This document shows positions 1-8,243 of a DNA stretch of 64,000 nucleotides, one piece after another. This DNA is from Arthrobacter sp. DWC3. GTDB lineage: Bacteria > Actinomycetota > Actinomycetes > Actinomycetales > Micrococcaceae. Under the pieces are notes generated by a model, which worked only from the letters and a program-made list of their open reading frames with translations, did no database searches and was not told where the DNA came from. Positions within the stretch are counted from its first letter, which is position 1. The number at the start of each line of letters is the position of its first letter. The translations under genes and the position numbers were made by a program. The DNA is taken from the NCBI RefSeq assembly GCF_002929375.1, contig NZ_PJIP01000008.1, positions 124,001 to 188,000 on the forward strand, written 5' to 3'.

Positions 1-320
1 CTTGTTGACGGTTATCTCGGTACCGGCCGGGGTGGTCGGTACGTCCTGGTGCCTGGTCGTCATCGTGACGTCCCCTCCCGTACCGGTTCTCACCGGACCG
101 CGGGGAGGGCACTCCGGCGTTCTTCGAGGACGCCGGATCGCGGGCACGCGTAGTCAGCCTGGAGTTCCCGACCCGTGTCGGTGCCGTGGGCACCGCGTGG
201 AGGGAGCAGCAGACTGCTCGGTCAAGTGTACTACAGGGGCGGTGGCGGGTCCGTCGGAGACTTGTCCACATGGGCCCACGGGCCCGCTCCGTCCCGGCCC
301 GGGCGCAGCAGGATGGCCGC
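1..320. other. Left-edge stretch without a convincing gene
   Basis: I see no coding region with a recognisable domain here on either strand. A short inverted repeat, GAGCAG-N4-CTGCTC, lies at 204-219. The first 10 bases contain TTGACG, which resembles a -35 box, but no partner -10 is visible at the right distance. The stretch probably holds the promoter of the M23 gene and perhaps that of a divergent gene beyond the edge. Confidence 0.4.
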
Positions 321-1004
321 ATGCACCGTTCCGCCCCGCCAGAGACCCGCTCCCCCGCATCTCCGGTACGTCCACGCGCTGGTCCCGGCGCCCGTCGCGG
401 CGCGTTCCGGGGTGCAGTGCGGGCCGTCGCGCGGGCGGTCGTGCGGGCTGCCGTGCGGGCTGCCGTGCCGGCCGCCGTCCTGCTCGTCGTCCTGCTCCTC
501 GCGGGAGCGGGGGGATCGGCCGGATCGGTCGGATCCGCCGGGCAGGAGGAGCGCACCGCCCGGGCCGCGGGGTTCGTCCCGAAGTGGTCGTGGCCGCTGC
601 TGCCCGCCCCGGCCGTCCTCCGGCCCTTCGAGAGGCCCCCGCGGCCGTGGCAGCGCGGCCACCGTGGCGTGGACCTGGCCGGCGCGGCACCCGCCGCTGT
701 GCTGAGTCCCGCGGACGGGGTGGTGTCCTTCGCCGGCACAGTGGTGGACCGGGGCGTGCTCTCGATCGACCACGGGGGTGGGAGGACCAGCAGCTTCGAG
801 CCGGTCACCACGGGCCTGGTGAAGGGTCAGCGCGTCACCCGGGGGCAGGCGGTGGCGGCGCTCGACGGCGTCGGACCCGGACGTCCGCGCGGCCACTGCG
901 CGGCCTGCCTCCACTGGGGCGTGCGCGTGGACGGCGAGTACGTGGACCCGCTGTCCTTCGTGACGGACCGGCGCCCCTCGGTCCTCCTGCCGCTCGGCGG
1001 CTGA
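321..1004 (+). CDS. Secreted M23-family peptidase-like protein
   Basis: This is a 227-residue protein of the LytM/peptidase M23 fold, which normally cleaves peptide cross-links of peptidoglycan outside the membrane. An Arg/Ala-rich N-terminus is followed by a hydrophobic stretch (AAVLLVVLLLAGAGG), so a signal peptide or membrane anchor is likely. The core shows GHRGVDLAG, which supplies the first His and Asp zinc ligands, then DHGGGRTSSFEPV and CLHWGVRV. In classical members the last motif is HxH; here the first His is Cys, so catalysis is doubtful. I chose the ATG at 321 because GCAGGA lies just upstream; in-frame starts at 186 and 270 lack a ribosome site. A tandem repeat follows the stop. 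Confidence 0.8.
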   Translation: MHRSAPPETRSPASPVRPRAGPGARRGAFRGAVRAVARAVVRAAVRAAVPAAVLLVVLLLAGAGGSAGSVGSAGQEERTARAAGFVPKWSWPLLPAPAVLRPFERPPRPWQRGHRGVDLAGAAPAAVLSPADGVVSFAGTVVDRGVLSIDHGGGRTSSFEPVTTGLVKGQRVTRGQAVAALDGVGPGRPRGHCAACLHWGVRVDGEYVDPLSFVTDRRPSVLLPLGG

Positions 1005-1015
1005 TGCCCGCGGAT

Positions 1016-1090
1016 CACGGTCAGGGGGCACGGTCGGGGGTCACGGTCGGGGGTCACGGTCGGGGGTCACGGTCGGGGGTCACGGTCGGG
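1016..1090. repeat. 13-bp direct tandem repeat, about 5.8 copies
   Basis: The unit CACGGTCGGGGGT is repeated head to tail at 1016, 1029, 1042, 1055, 1068 and, cut short, at 1081. The first copy differs by two bases and the rest are identical. It lies between the stop of the M23 gene and the stop of the convergent acyl-CoA dehydrogenase gene. It is a VNTR-like array without spacers, so it is not a CRISPR. Confidence 0.9.
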
Positions 1091-1179
1091 AACGTACAGT
1101 CCGGAGCGCGGCTGTGGCGGGTGCCGTCGCCGGCCACCCGCCACAGCTGCGCACCCGGAGCCCGCCCGGGGGCCGGACC

Positions 1180-2370
1180 CTAGACGAAGGCCGCGATCCC
1201 CGTGATCGACCTGCCGGCCACGAGCGTGTTGATCTCCTGCGTGCCCTCGTAGGAGTACACGGCCTCGGCGTCGGAGAAGATCTTCGCCATCTCGTAGTCG
1301 ACCACGATGCCGTTGCCGCCGAGGATGTTGCGTCCCGCGGCGACGCTCTCGCGCATGCGGGCGGTGGTGAAGGCCTTCGCGAGGGCGGACTGCTCGTCCT
1401 TGGCCTTGCCCGCGTCCTCGAGCTGGGACAGGCGCACCATCATGGCCATCGAGCTCATCGCGTTGCCGAGGATCTGGACGAGCTGCTGCTGGACGAGCTG
1501 GAAGCTGGCGATCGGCCGGCCGAACTGCTCGCGCTCCACCGCGTAGCGCCGGGCGACGTCGAACGCCGCCAGCTGCTGGCCCACGGCCTGCCACCCGACG
1601 GCGAGGCGCGTGACCTTCAGGACCTTGTTGGTGTCGCGGAAGCTGTTGGCGCCCTTGAGGTGGAAGTCGTCGGACACCACCACGTCGTCGAGGACGATGT
1701 CCGCGTTCTCCACGGTGCGCAGGGCGATCTTGTTCTCGATCTTCGTCGACGAGAAGCCGGGGGTGGCGGTGTCCACGAGGAACCCCTTGACCTGGTTGTC
1801 CTCGAGGTCCCTCGCGTAGACGACCACCCAGTCGGAGAACGTGGCGTTGCCGATCCAGCGCTTGGCGCCGTTGAGGACCCACGAGTTCCCGTCGCGTCGC
1901 GCGGTGGTCCGCGTGCCGCCGGCCACGTCGGACCCGCCGAGCGGCTCGGTGAGGCCGAACGCGCCGATCTTCTTCATCGCGTAGATGTCCGGCAGCCACT
2001 CCTCCTGCTGCTCCTTCGAGGCGAGTGCCTCGATCGAACCCGTGAAGAGGCCGTCGTGCACGCCCATGAAGGTGGCGATCGAGGTGTCCGCACGGGTGAA
2101 CTCGGCGTGCGTGATACCGGCGAACAGGTTCGAGTAGCCCTGGCGGTGGACGGGGCTCATGGGGTCGAGCTCGGCGAGCTTCGGGATCAGGTCCTGGGGG
2201 AAGACGCCCTTGTTCCACCAGTCGACGGCGTTCGGGCGGACCTCGCGGGTGAGCCAGGAGCGGATCTCCTCGAGCCGGGAGCGCTCCTTGTCGGACAGGA
2301 GCTCCTCGAAGGCGTAGAAGTCGCCGTCGGCGTAGGGCAGGTTGTTCACATCGATCGACGTCTTGCTCAT
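1180..2370 (-). CDS. Acyl-CoA dehydrogenase, glutaryl-CoA dehydrogenase type
   Basis: This is a 396-residue FAD enzyme of the acyl-CoA dehydrogenase family. It carries the N-terminal helical domain, the FAD/substrate motif GLTEPLGGSDVAGG (about 139-152), and the C-terminal signature YEGTQEINTLVAGRSITG with the likely catalytic base Glu375. That C-terminal wording is typical of glutaryl-CoA dehydrogenases, which convert glutaryl-CoA to crotonyl-CoA in lysine and tryptophan breakdown. Substrate assignment is inferred, since related enzymes use other short-chain acyl-CoAs. The ATG at 2370 is preceded by GAAGGA at good spacing. An upstream inverted repeat at 2456-2471 suggests control by a TetR-like repressor. 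No ETF or CoA-ligase gene is adjacent. Confidence 0.88.
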   Translation of the reverse strand: MSKTSIDVNNLPYADGDFYAFEELLSDKERSRLEEIRSWLTREVRPNAVDWWNKGVFPQDLIPKLAELDPMSPVHRQGYSNLFAGITHAEFTRADTSIATFMGVHDGLFTGSIEALASKEQQEEWLPDIYAMKKIGAFGLTEPLGGSDVAGGTRTTARRDGNSWVLNGAKRWIGNATFSDWVVVYARDLEDNQVKGFLVDTATPGFSSTKIENKIALRTVENADIVLDDVVVSDDFHLKGANSFRDTNKVLKVTRLAVGWQAVGQQLAAFDVARRYAVEREQFGRPIASFQLVQQQLVQILGNAMSSMAMMVRLSQLEDAGKAKDEQSALAKAFTTARMRESVAAGRNILGGNGIVVDYEMAKIFSDAEAVYSYEGTQEINTLVAGRSITGIAAFV

Positions 2371-2455
2371 TGGATATTCCTTCGCTCCGGTCGTCGGCGA
2401 CCGGAATCTCGAACAGGCGGGCCAGGGCGGGAGCATCCAGCGCTCCGGGCACTAT

Positions 2456-2471
2456 GTTACCCGCCAGTAAC
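2456..2471. promoter_or_regulatory. Operator-like inverted repeat before the acyl-CoA dehydrogenase gene
   Basis: GTTAC-CCGCCA-GTAAC is a perfect 5-6-5 inverted repeat. On the minus strand it is followed by CATAGT, a possible -10, about 85 nt before the gene start. Size and placement fit a TetR-family operator overlapping the promoter. No regulator gene is adjacent, so the binding protein is unknown. Confidence 0.45.
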
Positions 2472-2565
2472 TTAGGGCGCCAGTGGGCAGGCGGGAGGAG
2501 CGCCCCCGAACGAGCAGGACCGCGCCGCCTCGTGGAGGTGACGCGGTCCTGTGGTCGGCGCGCAG

Positions 2566-2639
2566 TAGGGCTGCTGGGGCTTGAACCCAGGACAAACGGA
2601 TTATGAGTCCGCTGCTCTAACCGGCTGAGCTACAGCCCC
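2566..2639 (-). tRNA. tRNA with CAU anticodon (Ile2 or elongator Met)
   Basis: On the minus strand a full cloverleaf can be drawn: acceptor GGGGCTG/CAGCCCT with a G1-U72 pair, D-arm GCTC/GAGC, anticodon stem GCGGA/TCCGT holding loop CTCATAA, five-base variable loop, T-stem CTGGG/CCCAG with loop TTCAAGC, and discriminator A. CCA is not encoded. The anticodon CAU fits either elongator Met or the lysidine-modified Ile2 that reads AUA. The initiator is unlikely because its usual anticodon-stem G-C triplet is missing. I cannot separate Met from Ile2 by eye. Confidence 0.93.
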
Positions 2640-2707
2640 TCGGGGCCTGCGCCCCGGCCGGCCCCGGGATGGACCCGGCCGCCGGCGCAGGTCCATTGTA
2701 TGCAGAC

Positions 2708-3943
2708 CTACCCGTCGGCTCCGCCGGCCCGGGCGGTGGTGAGGCCGGCGGCGACGTCGTTCGGGGAGAGCGTGCCGTAGTACAGGCCCTCGAAGATCTC
2801 GAGGGTCGTGGTGATGTCGTGCCGGGCCACCATCGCCCGGCTGGCGGCGCCCATCCTCTGCTGGTCCTCACGCGGGAGTTCGAGGATCTGCGTGATCCGG
2901 GCACCGAGTTCGTCGGCGTCGCCCGGCGTGAACAGGTAGCCGTTCTCGCCGTCGGACACCAGGTGCGGCAGTGCCATGGCGTCGGCCAGCAGCACCGGTG
3001 TCGATGCGGACATCGCCTCGAGGGTGACGAGCGACTGCAGCTCGGCGGTCCCGGGCTGGCAGAACAGGGAGGCGCGGATGTAGCTCCGGCGCAGCTCGTC
3101 GTCGTCGATCAGGCCGCGGAACGTCACGCGGTCCGCGATGCCCAGGCGGGCGGCCTGCGCCTGCAGGGCCGGCTTCACCTCGCCGCCCCCGACGATCTCC
3201 AGGTGGACGCGCAGGTGCTCGGGCGTCCTGGCCACGGCGTCGATGAGCACGTCCACGTGCTTCTCCTCGGCCAGGCGGCCCACGAACAGGACCGTGGGGT
3301 GCTCGTGGGGCTCCACGACCTCACCCGGCTGCACCTCGTACACGGCGGAGTCGATCCCGTTGGACACGGGCAGCACCTCGGTGAGGAAGGCGTGGTCCCG
3401 CATGGCCTTGGCCGCGAGGGGGGTGGGGGTGGTGACGGCCGCGGCCTTGCCCATCACCTTGCCCATGTCCTTCCAGGAGTTCCGGGCGACGACCTGCTTG
3501 AACCATTCCGGGAACGGCAGGAACGGGTTGAGGTTCTCGGGCATGAAGTGGTTGGTGGCCACCACGCGGATGCCGCGCCGCACCGCTTCGTAGAGCGTGT
3601 ACTCCCCGACCATGTAGTGGCACTGGATGTGGACGACGTCGGGCTGCACCCGGTCGAACAGCAGGCTGATGTCACGCCGGATCTCCCACGGGTAGCAGAT
3701 GCGCCAGTAGTCGTGGGTCGGCACGCTGTGCGAGCGGAGGCGGTGCACCGTCCATTCGCCGCCGGGCTCCGTGAAGCTCCTGCCGTTGGAGGAGCGGGGC
3801 GCGAGGACGTGGACGTCGTGGCCGCGCCCGCTCATGCCCTTCGCCAGCCGGTACCCGAACTGGGCCGCCCCGTTCACGTTGGGCGGATAGGTGTCCGCGG
3901 CGATGAGGATGGTCAGGGGCTTGGAATCAGCCGGGTGGCTCAC
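2708..3943 (-). CDS. GT4-family glycosyltransferase
   Basis: This is a 411-residue GT-B glycosyltransferase. The N-terminal half opens with ILIAADTYPPNVNGAAQ, the acceptor-side Rossmann start, and has DVVHIQCHYMVGE near residue 108. The C-terminal half carries LFVGRLAEEKHVDVLI and the donor-site E-x7-E motif in AELQSLVTLEAM, as in GT4 mannosyl- and glucosyltransferases using nucleotide sugars. It may act on envelope glycolipids such as phosphatidylinositol mannosides or glycosyl-diglycerides; the substrate is inferred only from the family. I chose the GTG at 3943, which leaves the Rossmann motif near residue 8. It lies 47 nt beyond the transporter stop on the same strand and may share its transcript with the CDP-alcohol gene. 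Confidence 0.82.
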   Translation of the reverse strand: MSHPADSKPLTILIAADTYPPNVNGAAQFGYRLAKGMSGRGHDVHVLAPRSSNGRSFTEPGGEWTVHRLRSHSVPTHDYWRICYPWEIRRDISLLFDRVQPDVVHIQCHYMVGEYTLYEAVRRGIRVVATNHFMPENLNPFLPFPEWFKQVVARNSWKDMGKVMGKAAAVTTPTPLAAKAMRDHAFLTEVLPVSNGIDSAVYEVQPGEVVEPHEHPTVLFVGRLAEEKHVDVLIDAVARTPEHLRVHLEIVGGGEVKPALQAQAARLGIADRVTFRGLIDDDELRRSYIRASLFCQPGTAELQSLVTLEAMSASTPVLLADAMALPHLVSDGENGYLFTPGDADELGARITQILELPREDQQRMGAASRAMVARHDITTTLEIFEGLYYGTLSPNDVAAGLTTARAGGADG

Positions 3944-3990
3944 GCGTGGATCCCTACGTCGGTGTGCTGGACGGAACTGGAACGGGTGGG

Positions 3991-4866
3991 TCAGCGCTGC
4001 CGCTTCACGACATCGGGGTGATGGCGCGACAGGGCAACGACCCCCACAATAGCAACGAGTGCGGCCGCGCCCATGCCCAGCGCCGTCACGGTGCGCACGT
4101 CGGGCTGCAGTTCGTCGAGGATGACGATGCCCACCGCGATCCCGACGATGGGGTCGATCACGGTGAGCCCCGCGATGACGAGATCGGGCGGACCCGTGGC
4201 GTAGGCGCTCTGCACGAACCAGGAGCCGAGGGCGGCGGCCGCGACGAGCGCCACCAGGGTCAGGACGGGCACGTTCAGCAGGAAGCGGCCGTTCGGGTCG
4301 AGCAGGTGGCCGGCGATGATCTTCGTCAGGACGGCCACGAAGCCGAAGAGGACACCTGCCCCGAGGATGTACGCGAAGGCGTTGAGGCGGTGCCGGCCCA
4401 CCGCGGCCAGGGACCCGAACACCACGACGGCGACGCCGAGCAGGAGCACCACGGAGAGTTCCTGGGCGGGGTCGACGGCGTGGTTCTCCCGCGTGACGTT
4501 CACCGCGAGGAGCACGAAGAGGGCGCTGCCCGTGACGCACGCGGTGATGGCCGCGACGGTGGGCCGGTTGATGCGGATGCCCTGGTCGCGGGAGTTGACG
4601 ACCGTGGTGATCACCAGCGCGATCGCACCGATGGGCTGCACCACGGTCAGGCTCGCCAGGGACAGGGCCACCACGTTCAGTGCCATCCCGGCACCGAGCA
4701 GGAACAGCCCGAACAGCCACCGCGGATTGGTGAGGAGACGCGTGAACCCGGACGAGGAGAGGGACAGTCCGCCGGTGTTCGCGCGCACGGCGCTGCCCTG
4801 GCGCTGCGCTCCGAACGCCAGGAAGACGGCGCCGAGCAGCGCCAGCGCGATGGCTAGGACGGGCAC
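3991..4866 (-). CDS. EamA-like multi-helix membrane transporter
   Basis: This is a 291-residue, highly hydrophobic protein with about nine or ten transmembrane helices in two similar halves, resembling DMT-superfamily permeases. Examples of helices are VLAIALALLGAVFLAF, TAITACVTGSALFVLL-like and FAYILGAGVLFGFVAV. The region VVQPIGAIALVI and the later DPIVGIAVGIVILDE are typical of EamA-type repeats. The transported compound is unknown. The GTG start at 4866 lies inside the last codons of the upstream CDP-alcohol gene, a 13-bp overlap in a different frame, so translation is probably coupled. The gene sits between a phospholipid-synthesis gene and a glycosyltransferase, which suggests an envelope role, but that is inference. 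Confidence 0.75.
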   Translation of the reverse strand: MPVLAIALALLGAVFLAFGAQRQGSAVRANTGGLSLSSSGFTRLLTNPRWLFGLFLLGAGMALNVVALSLASLTVVQPIGAIALVITTVVNSRDQGIRINRPTVAAITACVTGSALFVLLAVNVTRENHAVDPAQELSVVLLLGVAVVVFGSLAAVGRHRLNAFAYILGAGVLFGFVAVLTKIIAGHLLDPNGRFLLNVPVLTLVALVAAAALGSWFVQSAYATGPPDLVIAGLTVIDPIVGIAVGIVILDELQPDVRTVTALGMGAAALVAIVGVVALSRHHPDVVKRQR

Positions 4867-5480
4867 GACTGCTGCTCGGCCCGCTCCAGCCGGTACTTGC
4901 GGTGGGCCGCCCTGAAATAGGCGGAGAACGCGACGAGGTGCAGCACGCAGCCGGCCGCGAGCAGCCCCTGGGCGACGACGAGGATCCAGTCCTGGTCGAA
5001 GCCCTCCACCCGATGCAGCAGGAGCAGCGGCGCTCCCACGAGCAGCAGGGCGGTCCGGATCTTGCCGACCGTGATGACGGGCAGGTGCAGGGGCCCGCGG
5101 AAGAGGACGAGCGCGTTGACGATGAGGATGATGTCCGGGATCACGATGGTCCACACGAACCAGGCGGGCGCGATGCCGTCGACGACGAAGACGACGGCCA
5201 CCACGATCATGGCCGTCCGGTCGGCGAGCGGGTCGAGCCACTTCCCCACCGTGGACACCTGGTGGAGCCGCCGGGCGACGAAGCCGTCCACCCAGTCGGT
5301 GGAGCCGACGACCACGAGCACGAGGACCGCCGCGCCGTAGCGCTGCTGCGTGACGTACCAGACGAACAGGGGCACGCCGAGGAACCGGACGACGGTGATG
5401 AGGTTCGGCAGGGTCCATGCCGTCGCGAGTTCAGTGCCCTCGCCACCGGTCCGTGCTCCCGCGCCGATCGATCTCATCAC
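4854..5480 (-). CDS. CDP-alcohol phosphatidyltransferase family protein
   Basis: This is a 208-residue membrane enzyme of the CDP-alcohol phosphatidyltransferase family, which joins a CDP-linked lipid to an alcohol acceptor at the membrane. The full signature D-x2-DG-x2-AR-x8-G-x3-D-x3-D is present as DWVDGFVARR followed by GKWLDPLAD, supplying the metal-binding Asp residues. Several hydrophobic helices follow. It resembles PgsA-type phosphatidylglycerophosphate synthases, but the acceptor cannot be fixed from sequence. The start is GTG at 5480 or the adjacent ATG at 5477; GGGGAGGC upstream fits either. Its end overlaps the downstream transporter start by 13 bp, so the two are probably one operon with the glycosyltransferase. 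Confidence 0.82.
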   Translation of the reverse strand: MMRSIGAGARTGGEGTELATAWTLPNLITVVRFLGVPLFVWYVTQQRYGAAVLVLVVVGSTDWVDGFVARRLHQVSTVGKWLDPLADRTAMIVVAVVFVVDGIAPAWFVWTIVIPDIILIVNALVLFRGPLHLPVITVGKIRTALLLVGAPLLLLHRVEGFDQDWILVVAQGLLAAGCVLHLVAFSAYFRAAHRKYRLERAEQQSCPS

Positions 5481-5597
5481 CCGTGCCTCCCCACCCCATT
5501 ATGCAGGCAGGCGGCCGCTCCTCCGTGCCATCCGCAGCCGAGAGCTGGAACGGGTTCCGGGAGAGCGGCCGCCTGGACTGCGGTCGCGGTGCGGGTC

Positions 5598-6392
5598 CTA
5601 CTTGCTGAGCAGCCTGCGCAGCATCACGAGCATCGCGGCGACGGACGCGGCGAGGACGCTCAGCGGCTTCCACCGGTCGGCGAGGGTCGTGTTGTGCGGG
5701 ACCTCGCGCCGGACGGCGACCGCGGCGACCTTCGTACCGTCCTTCGAGCCACCCTGGTCGGAGCGGTGCCGGGCCTTGCCCAGCCTGGACTTGACGTCCG
5801 CGCGCGCGCCCAGTGAGTCCCTGGCCTCGGCGATGTGCGTGCGGCGTTCGCCGGAGCGGCCCCGCAGCTCCTCGTACGACGGCGTGGGTTCCTTGGGCTT
5901 GGTGTCCTTCGCGTCGTCGTCCTTCCGGTCCTTGTCCGGCTTCGGCTTCTTGACGTCGAGCGTGGCCGGGTCGAAGCTGCGGCCCTCCTTGAGCACGCCG
6001 AGGTCGTACCGGATGCCTCGGATCGCGTCCTCGGGGACGAGGGGCAGCTGCTTCTTGAGGCGGGAGACGCCGATCAGCGCGAGGACGCCGGCGATCACGA
6101 GGAAGAGCAGGGCGACCAGCAGGGCCGCAAGCCAGGCCGGCAGGACCTCGGCCAGTCCCATGATGGCGGCGACGATCAGGGCCACGGCGAAGAACAGCAC
6201 GAAGACCAGCGCGACGACGAGGAAGGCGGCGGCGATGCCCGCCTTGATCCCCTTCTGCTTCATCTGCTGGACGGCGATCGAGAATTCGTCGCTGATCTGG
6301 CGCGGGGTCAGGCGCGCGAGGAGCCTGACGAGTCCAAACAGCGACAGCGAGCCCGTGGACCGCTTGCCGCGCGTACTAGCCGAGCTGTTCAT
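5598..6392 (-). CDS. Phage-holin-fold (3_6 type) membrane protein
   Basis: This is a 264-residue protein. After a polar N-terminus, an amphipathic segment (ISDEFSIAVQQMKQKG) leads into two transmembrane helices (about residues 55-120) separated by a short loop, the pattern of putative actinobacterial holin superfamily 3_6 proteins. A long charged, Lys/Asp-rich tail follows (KPKPDKDRKDDDAKDTKPKEP), and a short hydrophobic segment lies near the C-terminus (PLSVLAASVAAMLVMLRRLL). Despite the name these are ordinary chromosomal membrane proteins of unknown role, not evidence of prophage. GGAGG precedes the ATG at 6392; an upstream in-frame ATG at 6407 has none. Confidence 0.75.
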   Translation of the reverse strand: MNSSASTRGKRSTGSLSLFGLVRLLARLTPRQISDEFSIAVQQMKQKGIKAGIAAAFLVVALVFVLFFAVALIVAAIMGLAEVLPAWLAALLVALLFLVIAGVLALIGVSRLKKQLPLVPEDAIRGIRYDLGVLKEGRSFDPATLDVKKPKPDKDRKDDDAKDTKPKEPTPSYEELRGRSGERRTHIAEARDSLGARADVKSRLGKARHRSDQGGSKDGTKVAAVAVRREVPHNTTLADRWKPLSVLAASVAAMLVMLRRLLSK

Positions 6393-6539
6393 AGGCCCTG
6401 CCTCCATTCGTGAGTGTGTTGCTGGACATTGGCTGAACCAAAATTACCACCGGGCGCGCACCCGGTTTCCGCGCGATGGCCGCAGCGCCGGCGGGCGCCG
6501 CGGACGGCCCGCCCGGCGTGGGGTGCGGGCGCGTCGCGC

Positions 6540-7973
6540 TCACGCGGTGGAGAGCTCCGCATTGTCCTCGAGGTCCTTGCCCGTGAACTCGGGGAGGCGG
6601 GTGCGGACGAAGACGAAGGACAGGACGGCGAAGACCGTGAACGCCGCGTACATGATCCAGAGGCCGAAGTTCTCGCTGACCCACGGGAACGTCAGGGTGA
6701 CGATGAAGTTGAACACCCAGTTCACCATCGTGGCCACGCCGAGGGCGATCGAGCGGATGCGGTTGGGGAACATCTCGCCGAGGGTCACCCACATGACGGG
6801 ACCCCAGGTCGCTGCGAAGAAGATGACGAAGAGGTTCGCACCGACGAGCGCGATGGGGCCCCATGCGCCCGGCAGGGTGAGCTCCTCCCCCGTGCCCTGC
6901 GCCTGCAGGAACGCGAGCGTCGCGGCGAGCAGGCCCACGGTCATGCCGACGGACCCGATGAGGAGCAGCCGCCGCCGTCCCACGCGGTCCACGAAGAAGA
7001 TGGCGACGAAGGTCATGCCCACGTTGATGATCGAGGTGATCACCGATGTCGTGAAGGAATCGCTCTCGCTGAAGCCGACGGACTTCCACAGCGTGGTGGA
7101 GTAGTAGAAGATCGCGTTGATGCCCACCAGCTGCTGCAGCGCGGCGATCGCCATGCCCACCCAGAGGATGGGCTGCAGTCCGAACGCGGGTCCGCGCAGG
7201 TCGCGGTAGCTCGCCCGGTCCTCGCGCTCGAAGCTCTCGCGGATCTGGCCGATCTTGCTGTCGGTGTCCTGGACGCCCGAGACGCGCGAGAGGACGCGCG
7301 CGGCCTCGGCGTCGCGGCCCGCCCGGATGAGGAACTGCGGGGACTCGGGGATGATGAGCGCGAGGATCCCGTAGACGACGGCCGGCACCACGCCGACCAG
7401 GAGCATCCACCGCCACGCGGCCAGGCCCCACCAGAACTCCCCGTCGGCGCCGCCGGCGGCGTTGGCGAGGGACGCGTCGGAGAGCAGGGCGGCGAAGATG
7501 CCGACCGTGATGGCCAGCTGCTGCACGGACGCGAGGCCGCCGCGCCACTTGGACGGTGCGATCTCCGCGATGTAGCCGGGGACGATGACGGAGGCGATGC
7601 CGATGGCGAGGCCTCCGACGAGCCGCCAGGCCATGAGGTCCCACTCGGAGAAGGCGTAGGCCGACCCGGCGGAGTTGATGGCGAACAGGAACGCCGCCGC
7701 GATCATGACCTTCTTCCGGCCCCACCGGTCGGCCAGCCCGCCGGCGAACCAGGCGCCCGCGGCACAGCCCAGCAGGGTGATGGCGACGGTGAAGCCGAGG
7801 ACGCTCGGGCTGAGGTCGAACTCGCCCTGGATGGAATCGACCGCTCCGTTGATGACGGCGGTGTCGAACCCGAACAGCAGGCCTCCGACGGCGGCTGCGA
7901 CCGTGATCGCGATGACCCGGGCGAGGTGCCTCGGTGACTGCTCTGCCTCAGGCTCGGTGCCGTTCCCGCTCAT
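6540..7973 (-). CDS. Sugar porter, major facilitator superfamily
   Basis: This is a 477-residue protein with twelve predicted helices, of the sugar porter family, which imports monosaccharides or polyols with protons. Family motifs are present: GFDTAVINGA in helix 1, ADRWGRKK in loop 2-3, IIPESPQFLI after helix 6, QQLVGINAIFYYS in helix 7 and VDRVGRRRLL in loop 8-9. It resembles XylE/GalP/IolT-type carriers; the exact sugar cannot be read from sequence. GGGAGAACGG lies before the ATG at 7973. The gene stands alone, divergent from the Bcr/CflA efflux gene. A 10-bp palindrome AAGCATGCTT at 8023-8032 lies in the shared region and could be a repressor site. Confidence 0.9.
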   Translation of the reverse strand: MSGNGTEPEAEQSPRHLARVIAITVAAAVGGLLFGFDTAVINGAVDSIQGEFDLSPSVLGFTVAITLLGCAAGAWFAGGLADRWGRKKVMIAAAFLFAINSAGSAYAFSEWDLMAWRLVGGLAIGIASVIVPGYIAEIAPSKWRGGLASVQQLAITVGIFAALLSDASLANAAGGADGEFWWGLAAWRWMLLVGVVPAVVYGILALIIPESPQFLIRAGRDAEAARVLSRVSGVQDTDSKIGQIRESFEREDRASYRDLRGPAFGLQPILWVGMAIAALQQLVGINAIFYYSTTLWKSVGFSESDSFTTSVITSIINVGMTFVAIFFVDRVGRRRLLLIGSVGMTVGLLAATLAFLQAQGTGEELTLPGAWGPIALVGANLFVIFFAATWGPVMWVTLGEMFPNRIRSIALGVATMVNWVFNFIVTLTFPWVSENFGLWIMYAAFTVFAVLSFVFVRTRLPEFTGKDLEDNAELSTA

Positions 7974-8096
7974 ATCCCGTTCTCCCTGCTCGTTCCGTAT
8001 TCCCTCACCCTACGTCAATCCGAAGCATGCTTAGCAGCTTCGATCCGCGGCCGCTCGGGGTTTGCGGGGGCGCCCAGGGTTGACGGGGGCCATAGG

Positions 8097-8243
8097 ATGA
8101 AAGCACCATTGATTCGCCCCAGCAACCAAATTGTCCTCCGCGACACCGGTTGCCCCATGGAGGCCGCTCCGCCGTCGTCGCCGGGCCGCCGCGGTCGATG
8201 CCGCCCCGTCCCCGTTCAGCCCGCTCTGTTAGGCCCGTCTTGA
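8097..8243 (+). CDS. Possible 48-residue leader ORF before the efflux gene
   Basis: An ATG at 8097 opens a 48-codon frame beginning MKAPLIRPSNQIVL and ending in TGA at 8241-8243. That stop overlaps, as TTGA, the TTG that best fits the start of the Bcr/CflA gene. GGGGG lies about 7 nt before the ATG. There is no known domain; the middle is Pro/Arg-rich. The arrangement resembles an upstream ORF coupled to a drug exporter, but the composition is also what random GC-rich DNA would give, so this is a candidate only. Confidence 0.3.
   Translation: MKAPLIRPSNQIVLRDTGCPMEAAPPSSPGRRGRCRPVPVQPALLGPS

Noticed and set aside
1016-1090. CRISPR array
   Set aside because: The repeats are 13 bp and contiguous, with no spacers and no cas genes.
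2-1183. A 393-codon plus-strand frame at the left edge
   Set aside because: Arg/Gly/Pro-rich with no domain; the M23 protein in another frame explains the region.
2370-2606. Small plus-strand frame ending LGLEPRTNGL
   Set aside because: It is the complement of the CAU tRNA gene, a common false call.
5598-6392. Possible prophage because of the holin-like fold
   Set aside because: No integrase, lysin or structural genes nearby; this holin family is an ordinary chromosomal membrane protein.
8080-8098. TTGACG and TAGGAT as a promoter for the efflux gene
   Set aside because: The spacer is only 7 nt, far too short for a functional -35/-10 pair.
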